DNA of 64,000 bases from Nocardiopsis listeri NBRC 13360 (GCF_001570765.1 NZ_BCSH01000040.1:1-64000); one strand, 5' to 3'. Shown: positions 1 through 8,841, counted from the stretch's first letter. Made by a program: numbers and translations. The notes: a model not told the origin generated them from the sequence alone.

Positions 1-44
1 CCCTCACCACCCACACACTCGCAGGACGCCAACTCCCTCCACCC

Positions 45-79
45 TTCCCCTCCGCTCCGTTCCCCTCCGCTCCGTTCCC
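45..79. repeat. 15-bp tandem repeat, two copies plus a partial third
   Basis: The unit TTCCCCTCCGCTCCG occurs at 45-59 and again at 60-74, and its first bases start a third time at 75-79. It lies in a C-rich, gene-free stretch upstream of the first gene. No function is visible. The rest of 1-252 holds the leader of the phosphoesterase gene and no recognisable RNA. Confidence 0.6.
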
Positions 80-252
80 TCTCCTCATCCACCACCCAAG
101 CCACCTCATCTAACGATGAGTGAACAACACGTCACCGACCGATAATCGACTGTTGGTCGGCAACTGGGTCCACGTTCAGTCCCGTCGACGAAGGTTGCTT
201 TCCGTCGGTCCCCCGACCGGCTTCACCCCCGAGGCGACGGAGAGCAATCCGC

Positions 253-2160
253 ATGCTCACGACACATTCCCAACATCCTCGAAACCCCTCCTCCCCTTCA
301 AAGACACGACGCTGTTCCCGTGCCCTCCTCACCGTGTCTACGGCCGCGGTCCTCGTCGGCGCCCTCACGCTGGTGCCCGCCACCGCTTCGCCGGACCAGG
401 CACAGGACTGGGACGACATCGCCTATCGTGGCGCGATCGAGGTCGTCCAGGCCGAGAACGGTCCCGAGAACGACTCGGTGCTGACCGGCAAGGTGTTCGT
501 CGACTCGGACCGGGACAGCGCAAGCGACGGCGAGTCCGGGCTGGCCGGGGTCACGGTGACCAACGGCCGCGACGTGGTGCGGACCGACGACCAGGGCGAG
601 TACGAACTGCCCGTCTTCGACAACATGACCGTGTCGATCACCCAGCCGTCCGGGTACCAGGTACCGGTGGACGAGTACAACGTTCCGCAGTTCCACTACA
701 ACCACCTGCCCGAGGGCTCCCCCGATCTGCGCTACGGGGGCATCGAGCCGACCGGGCCGCTACCCGCCGCGATCAACTTCCCCCTGGTGGAGAGCGAGCT
801 GACCGCTGAGGCGGCACAGAGCTGTGTCATCGCCGGTGACCTGCAGACCTACGACAAGCAGGAGGTCGAGTACGCAAGGGCCGGTGCCATCAAGGACCTG
901 TCCGAACGTGACGACTACGCGGGTTGCGGCACTCTGTTCGTGGGCGACATCGTGGGCGATGACCTGTCGCTCTACCCCGACATCAAGGAACTGACCGCCG
1001 AGACCAACGGTCCCGCCCGGTTCCTGCCCGGCAACCACGACCTCGACTTCGACGCACCGATCGCCGCGCACTCCTTCGACACCTTCCGCGCGCAGCTGGC
1101 CCCCGCCTACTATTCCTACGACGTGGGCGAGGTGCACGTGGTCGCGCTGAACACCGTCGACTACCCGTGCGCGGCGGCCGAGGACAGCCCCGAGGGTATC
1201 GAGGAGCACTGCGCCGACCCGGAGGGAAGCCCGTCGTACAACGGCCGGATCAGCGACGATCAGCTGGACTGGTTGGAGAGCGACCTGGAGAACGTGTCGG
1301 ACGACAAGTTGATCGTGGTCGCCGGGCACATCGGTCTGCTCAACTACGCCGACGAGAGCTCCCCGGTACACCAGGTCGACCAGGTCGTCCGGGTGCACGA
1401 GCTACTGGAGGGCCGTGAGGCCGTCGCGGTGTCCGGACACAGCCACAGCATCGAGAACCTCAAGGCCGGCGACGACGCCGCGGGCTGGCGGGACCTCTTC
1501 GGCATCGAGGGGATCCCCTTCCCGCACATCACTGCGGGCGCGATCTCCGGTGACTGGTACTCCGGCGAGGTCGGCGAGGACGGCTACCCCACCGCGATCG
1601 GCCGCGACGGTGGTCGCCCCGGCGTGGTGACGCTGGACGTGGAGGGCAACAAGTTCCAGGAGCGTTACACCGTCACGGGCGAGTCCGACGAGGTGCAAAC
1701 GCAGCTCGGACTGAACAGCCCCACCTTCCGCGAGTGGTTCGACGAGCGCCAGGAGTGGAACGACGACCCCGCCGGGGAGGCGCCCGAACTGGACGAGCCT
1801 TTGGTGCTCGACCGGGCCGACCTGGCCGACGGCACCTGGCTGACGACCAACTTCTTCTTGGGTTCCACCGGTTCGACCGTCGAGGTCGCCGTCGATGGAG
1901 CCCCCGCCGAGGAGGCCACCCGCACCCAGTTGTTGGAGGGTGAGGACGTCAACGTCGGTGTCGAGTACTCCGACCCGCACGCGGTCGCCCAGCAGCTGGT
2001 GCACGGCGGCAGCCTCGCCGACCGGACCATGCACCTGTGGCGGTTCGATCTGCCCGGCGACCTCGAGGCCGGCACCCACACCGCCGAGGTGACCGCGATC
2101 GACTCCTACGGCCGCGAGTTCACCGACGTCCTCGAATTCGAGGTCGTCGAGGAGCGGTAG
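253..2160 (+). CDS. Secreted calcineurin-like metallophosphoesterase with N-terminal B-type (SdrD-like) domain
   Basis: A 635-residue exported phosphoesterase. Residues 1-45 have a basic start and a hydrophobic run ending near PATA-SP, a Sec-type signal peptide. A domain with GKVFVDSDRDSASDGESGLAGV (around 79-100) resembles the calcium-binding B repeats found ahead of secreted calcineurin-like enzymes. The metallophosphoesterase core follows, with a GDLQTYD element, VGDIVGD, GNHDLDFD (the GNHD signature), AGHIGLL and GHSHS, which together supply the dinuclear metal ligands. A C-terminal beta-rich domain closes the protein. ATG at 253 follows GGAGAG about ten bases upstream. Substrate is unknown; phosphodiester or phosphomonoester hydrolysis outside the cell is the family role. 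Confidence 0.9.
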   Translation: MLTTHSQHPRNPSSPSKTRRCSRALLTVSTAAVLVGALTLVPATASPDQAQDWDDIAYRGAIEVVQAENGPENDSVLTGKVFVDSDRDSASDGESGLAGVTVTNGRDVVRTDDQGEYELPVFDNMTVSITQPSGYQVPVDEYNVPQFHYNHLPEGSPDLRYGGIEPTGPLPAAINFPLVESELTAEAAQSCVIAGDLQTYDKQEVEYARAGAIKDLSERDDYAGCGTLFVGDIVGDDLSLYPDIKELTAETNGPARFLPGNHDLDFDAPIAAHSFDTFRAQLAPAYYSYDVGEVHVVALNTVDYPCAAAEDSPEGIEEHCADPEGSPSYNGRISDDQLDWLESDLENVSDDKLIVVAGHIGLLNYADESSPVHQVDQVVRVHELLEGREAVAVSGHSHSIENLKAGDDAAGWRDLFGIEGIPFPHITAGAISGDWYSGEVGEDGYPTAIGRDGGRPGVVTLDVEGNKFQERYTVTGESDEVQTQLGLNSPTFREWFDERQEWNDDPAGEAPELDEPLVLDRADLADGTWLTTNFFLGSTGSTVEVAVDGAPAEEATRTQLLEGEDVNVGVEYSDPHAVAQQLVHGGSLADRTMHLWRFDLPGDLEAGTHTAEVTAIDSYGREFTDVLEFEVVEER

Positions 2161-2176
2161 GGCGCTCCCGAGGGAC

Positions 2177-2216
2177 AAGGGTCGTCGCCGGTGTTCGATC
2201 ACGGGCGGCGACCCTT
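2177..2216 (+). terminator. Hairpin terminator after the phosphoesterase gene
   Basis: The 13-base arms AAGGGTCGTCGCC and GGCGGCGACCCTT pair with one G-T wobble around a 14-base loop, 16 bases after the stop codon. There is no T run, as is usual for high-GC actinobacterial terminators. Confidence 0.6.
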
Positions 2217-2411
2217 CGTCGTGATCGGAGAACATCGCCATGGGCCACCCTGTGCGGCACGGTTGTCGCCCCTGGTCTCGCCTATGGTCTCTGTCGCACC
2301 TGGAGTCGATACCCCAGGTCGATCGCGCGCCCTGACCGGAGCTCCCGTAAGCTGACCTGCCGAACCGGGACGAACCGGACCGGCGATCCAGAGAGCTCCG
2401 AGAACCGAAAC

Positions 2412-4100
2412 GTGAAGCGTCGAGCGCCCGAATGGGCGACCCTCTCCCCCAGGCGCGAGGTCCTCGCCGTCGTGCGCAGTGTCCCCGCCGCCGGGCGGCT
2501 GCTGGACGTCACCTCGCTGCTGGCCGATGAGCGAGTAGGGGTCACCTTCACCGTCACCCCCGGTTCGGCCTCCGAGTCCGGGATCGAATCCCTGCTGCGC
2601 ACCGCCGGTGTCGACGAGGTCCTGCCCTGGGAAGAGGCCCTTCGTACCCGGCATGATCTGGCGTTGGCCGCCAGCACCAAGGGCGATCCGCACCGGGTGC
2701 CGGCCCCGCTGGTACTCATGCCGCACGGGATCGGACACAACCGACGGGTGGGCTCCGCCCCTGGTTCGTTGGCAAGGGCCTCCGGGCTGGATCCGGGCGA
2801 ACTCCTCCACGAGGGCGAACCCATCGCGGCGCGATTCCTGTACTCGCACCGTGAACAGCTCGAACGTCTCCATCGAGTGCTTCCGGCGGCCCGAGGCCGT
2901 GGTGTGGTGGTGGGCGATCCCGCCTTTGATCGGATGCTCGCCGCCGGCGGGCGACGCGACCGGTACCGGCAAGCCCTGAACGTGGACGACCGTCGGCTGG
3001 TGGTGGTCTCCTCCACCTGGAACCGGGGGTCGTTGTTGGGCGCGCGCCGCGACCTGGTGCGGGCCTTGCTCGCCGAGCTCCCCCACGACGAGTACCGGGT
3101 GGCACTCATCGCCCACCCCAACGTGTGGCGATCGCGCGGACGGGCCCAGTTGGAGCTGTGGTTGGCCGACGAGATCGAGGCGGGGCTGGCCCTGATCCCT
3201 CCGGAGGAAGGATGGCGCGCTGCCCTGATCGCCTCGGACGTGGTGGTGGGCGACGTGGGTTCGGTGACCTACTACGCGGCCGCTCTGGGCCGACCGGTGC
3301 TGCTCGCGGCCTTCGACACCGCCGACATCGACCCGGCCTCGCCCCTGTTGGAGTTCGGTTCTCTGTTGCCGCGTCTGGGGTCGGGACGCCTGGTCGAACA
3401 GGTGGAGCTGGCGGCACGGTCCTCCGTTCCGCCGGTGGCCGATCTGCTCATCGAACACCACGGCGACTCGGCATCCCGGCTCCGGACGGTACTGTATTCA
3501 CTGCTGGATCTGCCCGAACCCGAACGCCCCGCCTATTTCCCGCCCTTGCCCGACCTGCGACCCCAGGTCGACGACATCACCGCCTGGCGGATCGACTCGG
3601 CGGCCGTTGAGGGGGCGGAGGAGACGGAGCTGCGTCTGCGACGCCACCCTTCGGCCGTGCCCATCGGGCCACCGGAGGAGGCCGCCACCCGCCCGTTGGT
3701 CGTGGACGCCGAGGACACCGCCCTCCCTCGTCGGGACGCCGCCGACTCCTGGTCGCGTCGGCGGGTACGGAGTGAGTCGGACTCCGTCTCCTGGGTGAAG
3801 GAACGGATCGCCTCCTACCCGCGTGCCCGATCGGCGGTCGCCGCCCTGGACCGGAACTCCACACTGTTGTTGGATCGTTCCGGCGCGGCGATGCGGGTGC
3901 ACGACGTACACGGCGTCCATCCCCTGGACGCCGCCATCGTGGCGGCCGCCGCCGTGGCCTGGTCACGCCGGGCATGCCCGTGGCGGGCCTGGCACCGGGG
4001 GTTGCCCGTTCGTGTGGGTGAGCGAACCCTGCGCCTGAAAGGCACCCCCCCCCCGCCGGAATTCGCTTTTCTGGGGGATGTCGAGGAAGTCTCGGGCTAA
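2412..4100 (+). CDS. GT-B-fold protein resembling CDP-glycerol glycerophosphotransferases
   Basis: A cytosolic protein of 562 residues from a GTG at 2412. The first half contains an APLVLMPHGIGHN segment and a later IAHPNVW segment, then SDVVVGDVGSVTYYAAALGRPVLLA. That spacing of His-Pro-Asn, Asp and Ser is what I associate with the donor-binding half of TagF/CDP-glycerol:polyglycerophosphate transferases and related GT-B enzymes. The C-terminal 150 residues look poorly conserved. The frame is open back to 2037, but that stretch overlaps the upstream gene and terminator and reads like non-coding DNA. The start is weakly supported by its ribosome site. Teichoic-acid or glycan work is inference. 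A ten-C run at 4045-4054 lies near the 3' end. Confidence 0.65.
   Translation: MKRRAPEWATLSPRREVLAVVRSVPAAGRLLDVTSLLADERVGVTFTVTPGSASESGIESLLRTAGVDEVLPWEEALRTRHDLALAASTKGDPHRVPAPLVLMPHGIGHNRRVGSAPGSLARASGLDPGELLHEGEPIAARFLYSHREQLERLHRVLPAARGRGVVVGDPAFDRMLAAGGRRDRYRQALNVDDRRLVVVSSTWNRGSLLGARRDLVRALLAELPHDEYRVALIAHPNVWRSRGRAQLELWLADEIEAGLALIPPEEGWRAALIASDVVVGDVGSVTYYAAALGRPVLLAAFDTADIDPASPLLEFGSLLPRLGSGRLVEQVELAARSSVPPVADLLIEHHGDSASRLRTVLYSLLDLPEPERPAYFPPLPDLRPQVDDITAWRIDSAAVEGAEETELRLRRHPSAVPIGPPEEAATRPLVVDAEDTALPRRDAADSWSRRRVRSESDSVSWVKERIASYPRARSAVAALDRNSTLLLDRSGAAMRVHDVHGVHPLDAAIVAAAAVAWSRRACPWRAWHRGLPVRVGERTLRLKGTPPPPEFAFLGDVEEVSG
4045..4054 (+). repeat. Run of ten C within a coding region
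   Basis: Ten consecutive C bases lie 46 bases before the stop codon of the GT-B-fold gene. In the present frame they read as Thr-Pro-Pro-Pro. Gain or loss of one base would bypass the TAA at 4098-4100 and extend the protein into the antisense of the next gene. Confidence 0.85.
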
Positions 4101-6262
4101 CGGTGGAGTTCACGCCGGATCTTGGCGGACTCGGTCTCCAGGTGGTAATGGCCGGCGACCTTCCCGGCCCACTCCAACCGCTTGCGGGACAGGTCGTGTT
4201 CGTCTCGTGCACGATCCAGTTCGGCCAGGAGCCGCGCGCCGCGCACCTGTTTGACGGGGTCTGCCATCTGGACGAAGACCTCCAGAGCCTCTTCGGCCTT
4301 GAGCGCGGCCTCTTCGGTTCGGTCGATCCCGGCCAGGGCCCGGGCCAGAAGCAGTCGGATCCGGGCCCGAAGCTGCTTCCAGTCGTCCACGACCCACCGT
4401 GCCCACCGGTGCGGGCTCTCCGCGACGAGCTCGGCGATACGCCGGTCGGCGATGTCCTCCGCGTGGGTGAGCTCCTGGAGCGCGTGGGCGGGATCGCCTC
4501 GGCGTAGGGCCTGGCCACCCAGTTGGTAGGTCTGCATCGCCTCACCGCGCGGACGTCCCGCCTCCCGGTGGATCCGCCGGCAACGGGTGAGCAGTTCACT
4601 CGGAGAGGACGCGGGCAGCCCTGGCAGGTCGGGCTCGCGTTCCTTGAGCAGCGCCTGTGTCTCCAAGACCACCGCGCGGTCGAGTTCGTGGTCGGTGCGT
4701 TCGGCCTCGCGTTCGGCCTCGGCGACCAGGGGAAGCGCCCGTTCCGTCATGTCGAGCTCGATGTACAGACGGGCGAGGTAGTTGGCGCAGCGGGCGACGG
4801 CACCGTGGTGTTCCAACCGCCGTGCCACTTCCAGGGCACGTTGATAGATGGGAACGCCGGTCTTGAGACGACGACGGCCGTAGCAGGTCGGCCAGACCGC
4901 GTCGGCCAGTGCCGGCACCGCCAGGGGGCGGTCGAGTTCCAGAGCCAGGGACATCAGTTCGGGGACACGCTCGATCCGACGGTCCTGCCACTCCGCCGCC
5001 TCCCGCCGGCCGTCGAAGGGGACCAGGTGGTCGCCGGGCGGAACGGTGAGTTCGGCGGTGGGCAGGTCGTCGGTGAGCCGGTGTCGTTCCCCCAGTGCCG
5101 CACGATCGGCCAGATGGTGGGTGACGGTGTGGTAGCGCAGCACGGCGGCCACGTCGGAGGCCCACTTCTCACCCGCCTCCTCTCGGACCCTTTTGCGGAC
5201 CAGTTCCACCATCCCGCGACCGCCGCCCTGGCCGCGATGCAGCAGTCCGGCCTCGGCCAGTCCGTTCAGTACTTCGTCGGCCCGCTCCTTCAGCACCAGG
5301 TGGGCCAGTTCCCGGTCGAAGCCGCGGCCCGGGTCCATGGCGAGGACGTCGAGGACCCGGCGCTGATCGGGTGCCAGACCGGAGACCGCGAGGTCGACCA
5401 CGACCTCGGCGCCGCTCCGTGGCGGGAAGGTGGAACGTTGCCGTTCCCGGATCGCGCTCACCAGTTCGGCCACGCCCAGTTCCTGGGCCTCGATGTGTCC
5501 AGCGGCCATCCTCAGGGCCGCGGGCAGGCCCCCACAGAGTTCGACGAGTCGTTCGGCCGCGACCCGTTCGTCACGGTCCCGCAGACGCCGGTCGACACCG
5601 TGGAAGGAGCGTAGGAGCGCGAGCGAGTCGTCCCCGCCCAACGCCGTGAGGGTGACGGCTTCGGCTCCACCTGCCACCAACTCCGCGGTCGAGGTGAATC
5701 CGAAGGCACAGGCGGCCACGACCAGGTGCGGTCCGGTGCCCAAAGACAGGGATCGAAGATCCCTCTCGTCGGCGACCCCGTCCAGGAGCAGTAGAAGCGG
5801 CTCACCCGTGGTGATCCTGCGCAGCCTGCCGTGCAGGACCGACGCGTCGGTCTCCTCACCCACGTCCCCCACCTGGAGTTCGGCGAGCATGCGGCGCAGC
5901 ACCGCCGCCACGTCGAGCACGCCTTCCCCGTTCCGCCAGTCGCGCAGGTCGAAGTAGAGGTCGCCGGCCTCGAACCCGCGTCCCACCCGGTGGGCCACCT
6001 CCGCGAGGGTGACGCTCTTGCCGACCCCCCGATCCCCGGTGAGCAGGGCGAGCGCGCCACGTCGTTCCCGTAGGACCTGCGCGGCCACACTCTCCAGTCG
6101 GGCGAGTTCGTCGACGCGGTTGGTGTACTTGCGATCGGCGTTGGGCGCCTGGTGCGGCGGCGCGGGCGGCTTCGGCTCCATGAAGGTGACGGAGACCCGG
6201 TCCCCTTGGATGGACGTGCCGTGGTTGTCCCGCAGCTGGTAGTGGTGTCGGGGGTCGGACAC
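4097..6262 (-). CDS. STAND/NB-ARC-type NTPase with C-terminal TPR-like repeats
   Basis: A 721-residue signal-transduction NTPase. A short N-terminal segment (residues 12-28, NHGTSIQGDRVSVTF) precedes the NTPase. The P-loop is GDRGVGKS at 76-83 and the Walker B strand is LLLLLDG ending at Asp161. Residues 300-400 look like the winged-helix part of NB-ARC proteins. Residues 430-721 are helical with repeated Ala/Glu/Leu-rich pairs typical of TPRs. These proteins normally act as ligand-triggered switches in regulation or defence; no partner effector is adjacent. GTG at 6262 follows AGGAGG by about seven bases. Its stop codon overlaps the stop of the convergent gene (4097-4100). Confidence 0.8.
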   Translation of the reverse strand: MSDPRHHYQLRDNHGTSIQGDRVSVTFMEPKPPAPPHQAPNADRKYTNRVDELARLESVAAQVLRERRGALALLTGDRGVGKSVTLAEVAHRVGRGFEAGDLYFDLRDWRNGEGVLDVAAVLRRMLAELQVGDVGEETDASVLHGRLRRITTGEPLLLLLDGVADERDLRSLSLGTGPHLVVAACAFGFTSTAELVAGGAEAVTLTALGGDDSLALLRSFHGVDRRLRDRDERVAAERLVELCGGLPAALRMAAGHIEAQELGVAELVSAIRERQRSTFPPRSGAEVVVDLAVSGLAPDQRRVLDVLAMDPGRGFDRELAHLVLKERADEVLNGLAEAGLLHRGQGGGRGMVELVRKRVREEAGEKWASDVAAVLRYHTVTHHLADRAALGERHRLTDDLPTAELTVPPGDHLVPFDGRREAAEWQDRRIERVPELMSLALELDRPLAVPALADAVWPTCYGRRRLKTGVPIYQRALEVARRLEHHGAVARCANYLARLYIELDMTERALPLVAEAEREAERTDHELDRAVVLETQALLKEREPDLPGLPASSPSELLTRCRRIHREAGRPRGEAMQTYQLGGQALRRGDPAHALQELTHAEDIADRRIAELVAESPHRWARWVVDDWKQLRARIRLLLARALAGIDRTEEAALKAEEALEVFVQMADPVKQVRGARLLAELDRARDEHDLSRKRLEWAGKVAGHYHLETESAKIRRELHR

Positions 6263-6325
6263 CTTCGGCCTCCTGGTGGTGTGTTGGCACGCGTGCGCCG
6301 AGTGGTCACGGCCACCGCCGATCCT

Positions 6326-6350
6326 AGGCCCCGGGCCGGGTCCGGGGCCT
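6326..6350 (-). terminator. Hairpin terminator after the symporter gene
   Basis: AGGCCCCGG and CCGGGGCCT form a perfect 9-bp stem with a 7-base loop, 37 bases beyond the symporter stop codon and before the STAND gene promoter region. Confidence 0.55.
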
Positions 6351-6386
6351 GGGACGCCCCCCTCTGTCCACTTCCGGCCTCGGGCT

Positions 6387-7796
6387 TCAGTCCACGCCGG
6401 CGGCCTCCAGGGTGCTCGCGTCCGGAGCCTTGCTGAGCAGACTGGCGATCACCAGGGCCAACACGGCCGCGGGCAGCGCCACGATCACGCCGTTGAAGCC
6501 GCCGGGCGCCCCCGCGACCTCCCAGCCGATGGTGACGGCGGATCCGGTGATCAGGGCCGCCACCGCGCCGGCGGTGGTGGCGCGCTTCCAGAACAGGACC
6601 GCCAGGACGGCCGGGGTGATGGCCGCGCCGTAGATCGTGTAGGAGTACATCTGCAGGTCGAGCACGGTGGGGAAGTACAGGCCCAGGGCGATGGCGACCA
6701 GGGCGATGGCCACGACCGAGGTGCGCTGCACCACCAGGGTGCCCCGTTCGCCGATTCTGTCACCGGCGAACCTGGCGAACAGGTCGTAGGCGATGTTGGA
6801 GGCGCCCGACAGCATGAAGGACGATCCGGTGGTGACGACGAACGCGACCGCGCCGGCCAGCAGCAGTCCGCCGATGATGGTGGGCAGGTGTCCGTCGGAG
6901 GCAAGGCGCAGCACGGACTCGTCGCCGTTGATATCGGGCATGAGCACGGCGGCGGAGGTGGCCAACATGATCACGGGGACGAACACGAAGAAGCCGGCGA
7001 TGAGCATGCCCAGGGTGGAGTTGCGGGCGGCGCGTTCGTCCTTGGCCGCGGCCAGTCGCTGGTAGAGGTTCTGGTCGGCGAGCAGGAGCAGGAACAGCGG
7101 CAGGAAGTAGCCGAGCAGCTGGAGTGGGCCGAGGCCACCGGTGGGGGTGCGCGCGGCCTCGGGAAGCCCCTCCCAGTAGGCGGGCAGTCCGCCGACGGCG
7201 ACCAGGATGAGCGGCACCGCCACGATCAGCGCGCCGAAGACGAGGATGGCGGAGACGAAGTCGGTGTAGGCGACCGAGAACAGGCCTCCGGTGACGGTGA
7301 GGATGGTGACGACCACCGCGACGACCAATGCGCCCTGGGTGGTGCTGAGCGGCGTGATGAGCGCGAGGACGTAGCCTCCACCGACGAACTGGGAGGCGAC
7401 CAGACCGATGTAGGCGATGGTGGTGACCACGGCGGCGACCGTGCGGACCCCGGTGCCGAAGCGGGCTTCGAGCAGTTCGGGGACGGTGTGGCGGGCCGCC
7501 CTGCGGATGCGGCGCGCGGCCAACAACAGGACGAGGATTCCCAGGGGTGTGCCGGCGAAGAAGACCATGCCCGCCATGGGGCCGTGGTTGTAGGCGAAGT
7601 TCGCGCCGCCGATGATGGTGCCCGATCCGACCCAGGTGACGACGAGGGTCGCGATCATGACGGGGGTGGACAGGCTCCGCCCGGCGAAGAGGAAGTCCTC
7701 ACCCGTGCGGACCTTGGCGGATCGGGTGTAGTACAGGCCGATCCCGACCATCACCACGAGGTAGAGGGTGATGAGGATCAGGTGCGTCGTTTGCAT
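6387..7796 (-). CDS. Sodium/solute symporter (SSS family)
   Basis: A 469-residue inner-membrane transporter with about 13 hydrophobic segments beginning at residue 4. The early GRSLSTPVMIATLVVTWVGSGTIIGG segment and the later ATGSSFMLSGASNIAYDLF-type helix (here TTGSSFMLSG) are the characteristic SSS signatures, including sodium-site Ser/Thr residues. Length fits the family. The ATG at 7796 was chosen because the open frame upstream to 8180 runs through the regulator gene and has no membrane character. It is controlled from the region holding an operator (7864-7881) shared with the neighbouring amidohydrolase, so the likely cargo is the amidohydrolase substrate or product. Cargo identity cannot be read from sequence. 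Confidence 0.88.
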   Translation of the reverse strand: MQTTHLILITLYLVVMVGIGLYYTRSAKVRTGEDFLFAGRSLSTPVMIATLVVTWVGSGTIIGGANFAYNHGPMAGMVFFAGTPLGILVLLLAARRIRRAARHTVPELLEARFGTGVRTVAAVVTTIAYIGLVASQFVGGGYVLALITPLSTTQGALVVAVVVTILTVTGGLFSVAYTDFVSAILVFGALIVAVPLILVAVGGLPAYWEGLPEAARTPTGGLGPLQLLGYFLPLFLLLLADQNLYQRLAAAKDERAARNSTLGMLIAGFFVFVPVIMLATSAAVLMPDINGDESVLRLASDGHLPTIIGGLLLAGAVAFVVTTGSSFMLSGASNIAYDLFARFAGDRIGERGTLVVQRTSVVAIALVAIALGLYFPTVLDLQMYSYTIYGAAITPAVLAVLFWKRATTAGAVAALITGSAVTIGWEVAGAPGGFNGVIVALPAAVLALVIASLLSKAPDASTLEAAGVD

Positions 7797-7863
7797 GGAT
7801 GGCCTCGAGAGGGAGACGGAGGGGTTCGACTGAGGCCCGATGTAACCAGCAACGACAGCAATA

Positions 7864-7881
7864 ATGCAATAGATGTTGCAT
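7864..7881. promoter_or_regulatory. Palindromic operator, copy 1 (ATGCAA-N6-TTGCAT)
   Basis: A perfect 6+6 palindrome with spacer TAGATG lies 68 bases upstream of the symporter start. The same arms recur at 8824-8841 in front of the regulator and amidohydrolase genes. The pair flanks an RpiR-type regulator, its likely owner. On the minus strand a TAGAAT hexamer (7880-7885), a plausible -10 for the symporter, abuts the operator, so binding would block transcription start. Confidence 0.75.
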
Positions 7882-7885
7882 TCTA

Positions 7886-7901
7886 TGTGACCTGGATCAC
7901 C
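7886..7901. promoter_or_regulatory. Crp/GlxR-like site (TGTGA-N6-TCACC)
   Basis: TGTGACCTGGATCACC matches the Crp/GlxR consensus TGTGA-N6-TCACA at nine of ten defined positions. It overlaps the last bases of the regulator gene and lies just upstream of the putative symporter -10. Its role is inferred from the match alone. Confidence 0.45.
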
Positions 7902-8734
7902 TAGAAGAGTTCCGCCTGCTCCCACAGCCGCTCGGTGCGACGCACCGCGGCCAGGGCCGTCTCGCCCCCGATCCTGGCCAGCTCGGCCAGGATCGCGTGC
8001 ACGATCACCATCGCCGTGGTCAGCGAGGGGAACATGCCCACTCCCTCGCTGGGCACGACGACGACGTGGTCGGCCACGGCGACCAGGGGCGAGTCCCGAC
8101 GGTCCGTGATCAGCGCGATCGGCACCGATTCGTCGGCGGCCATACGCGCGGCCCGACCCAGCGCCACGGGGAGCATCCACAGATCACAGACCACCAACAG
8201 ATCACGCTCGCCCAGCCGCGCCAGGGCGTTGACCAAAGAGGTGCCACCGGAGTCGTGGAGTCGCACGTCGTAGCCCATGATCTGGGCGGCGTGGGAGAGC
8301 TGGACCCCCGGCGCGGCGAAGGTGCCCGAGCCCAGGACCAGGGACCTGCGCGCCTCGTGCAGGGCCGCGGCCACCGCGCGGACCCGGCCGGGCTCCAGGG
8401 TCCGCTCCAGCAGACGCAGGTTCTCCCGATCCGAACGCACCGCGGCCCGCACCGGATCGGCGTCGGAGCCGGCGTGCTCGGCCAGCACCTCCCCCGCGCT
8501 GAGCGAGGCCAGGTAGCGCGAACGCAACTCCACGCGCAGCGCCGGCCAGCCGGAGTAACCCAACTGTTGGCCGGCCCGCACCACCGTCGCGACGTTGACC
8601 TCGGCCCGTTCGGCCACTTCGGCGGCGGTCGCGTAGGAGGCGAACCTGGGCTCGTCGCGCAGCACCCGCAGCACCCTCTCGGTGGCCCTGCCCGCGCGCC
8701 CGCGCTCCAGTGTCTCCTCGATCCAGTCCGCCAT
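7901..8734 (-). CDS. RpiR/MurR family transcriptional regulator (HTH + SIS domain)
   Basis: A 277-residue regulator from ATG 8734 (MADWIEETLERG). Residues 1-80 form the RpiR helix-turn-helix, with TAAEVAERAEVNVATVVRAGQQLGYSGWPALR as recognition region. Residues 110-250 form a SIS sugar-isomerase fold with LGSGTFAAPGVQLSHAAQIMG and VCDLWMLPVALGRAARMAADESVPIALITD. SIS domains of this family bind phosphosugars or related effectors. A GTG at 8800 would add 22 residues; I prefer the ATG because the family usually begins just before the HTH. Two copies of one palindrome flank the gene, implying control of itself, the symporter and the amidohydrolase. Confidence 0.85.
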   Translation of the reverse strand: MADWIEETLERGRAGRATERVLRVLRDEPRFASYATAAEVAERAEVNVATVVRAGQQLGYSGWPALRVELRSRYLASLSAGEVLAEHAGSDADPVRAAVRSDRENLRLLERTLEPGRVRAVAAALHEARRSLVLGSGTFAAPGVQLSHAAQIMGYDVRLHDSGGTSLVNALARLGERDLLVVCDLWMLPVALGRAARMAADESVPIALITDRRDSPLVAVADHVVVVPSEGVGMFPSLTTAMVIVHAILAELARIGGETALAAVRRTERLWEQAELF

Positions 8735-8823
8735 CGCCCTGTCCGTTCTCCGTTCGAGCGATCCGGACCGCCCGGTTCGCGCCGAACCCAGCGATATCAC
8801 CCCCGCTGGACAACGACGCCCAG

Positions 8824-8841
8824 ATGCAACGTATATTGCAT
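8824..8841. promoter_or_regulatory. Palindromic operator, copy 2 (ATGCAA-N6-TTGCAT)
   Basis: Identical arms to 7864-7881 with spacer CGTATA. It sits between the divergent regulator and amidohydrolase genes, and a TATATT hexamer that could be the amidohydrolase -10 lies inside it (8832-8837). Likely target of the adjacent RpiR-type protein. Confidence 0.75.

Noticed and set aside
174..231. Possible PHO boxes (GTTCAGTCCCG and CTTCACCCCCG) before the phosphoesterase
   Set aside because: The two 11-mers are 36 bases apart and not the contiguous direct repeat needed for PhoP.
2037..2411. N-terminal extension of the GT-B-fold protein
   Set aside because: Overlaps the upstream gene and its terminator; the product is Arg/Gly-rich without fold signs.
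6276..7904. 542-codon plus-strand frame opposite the symporter
   Set aside because: Low-complexity Asp/Gly/His/Gln product; the symporter on the minus strand is certain.
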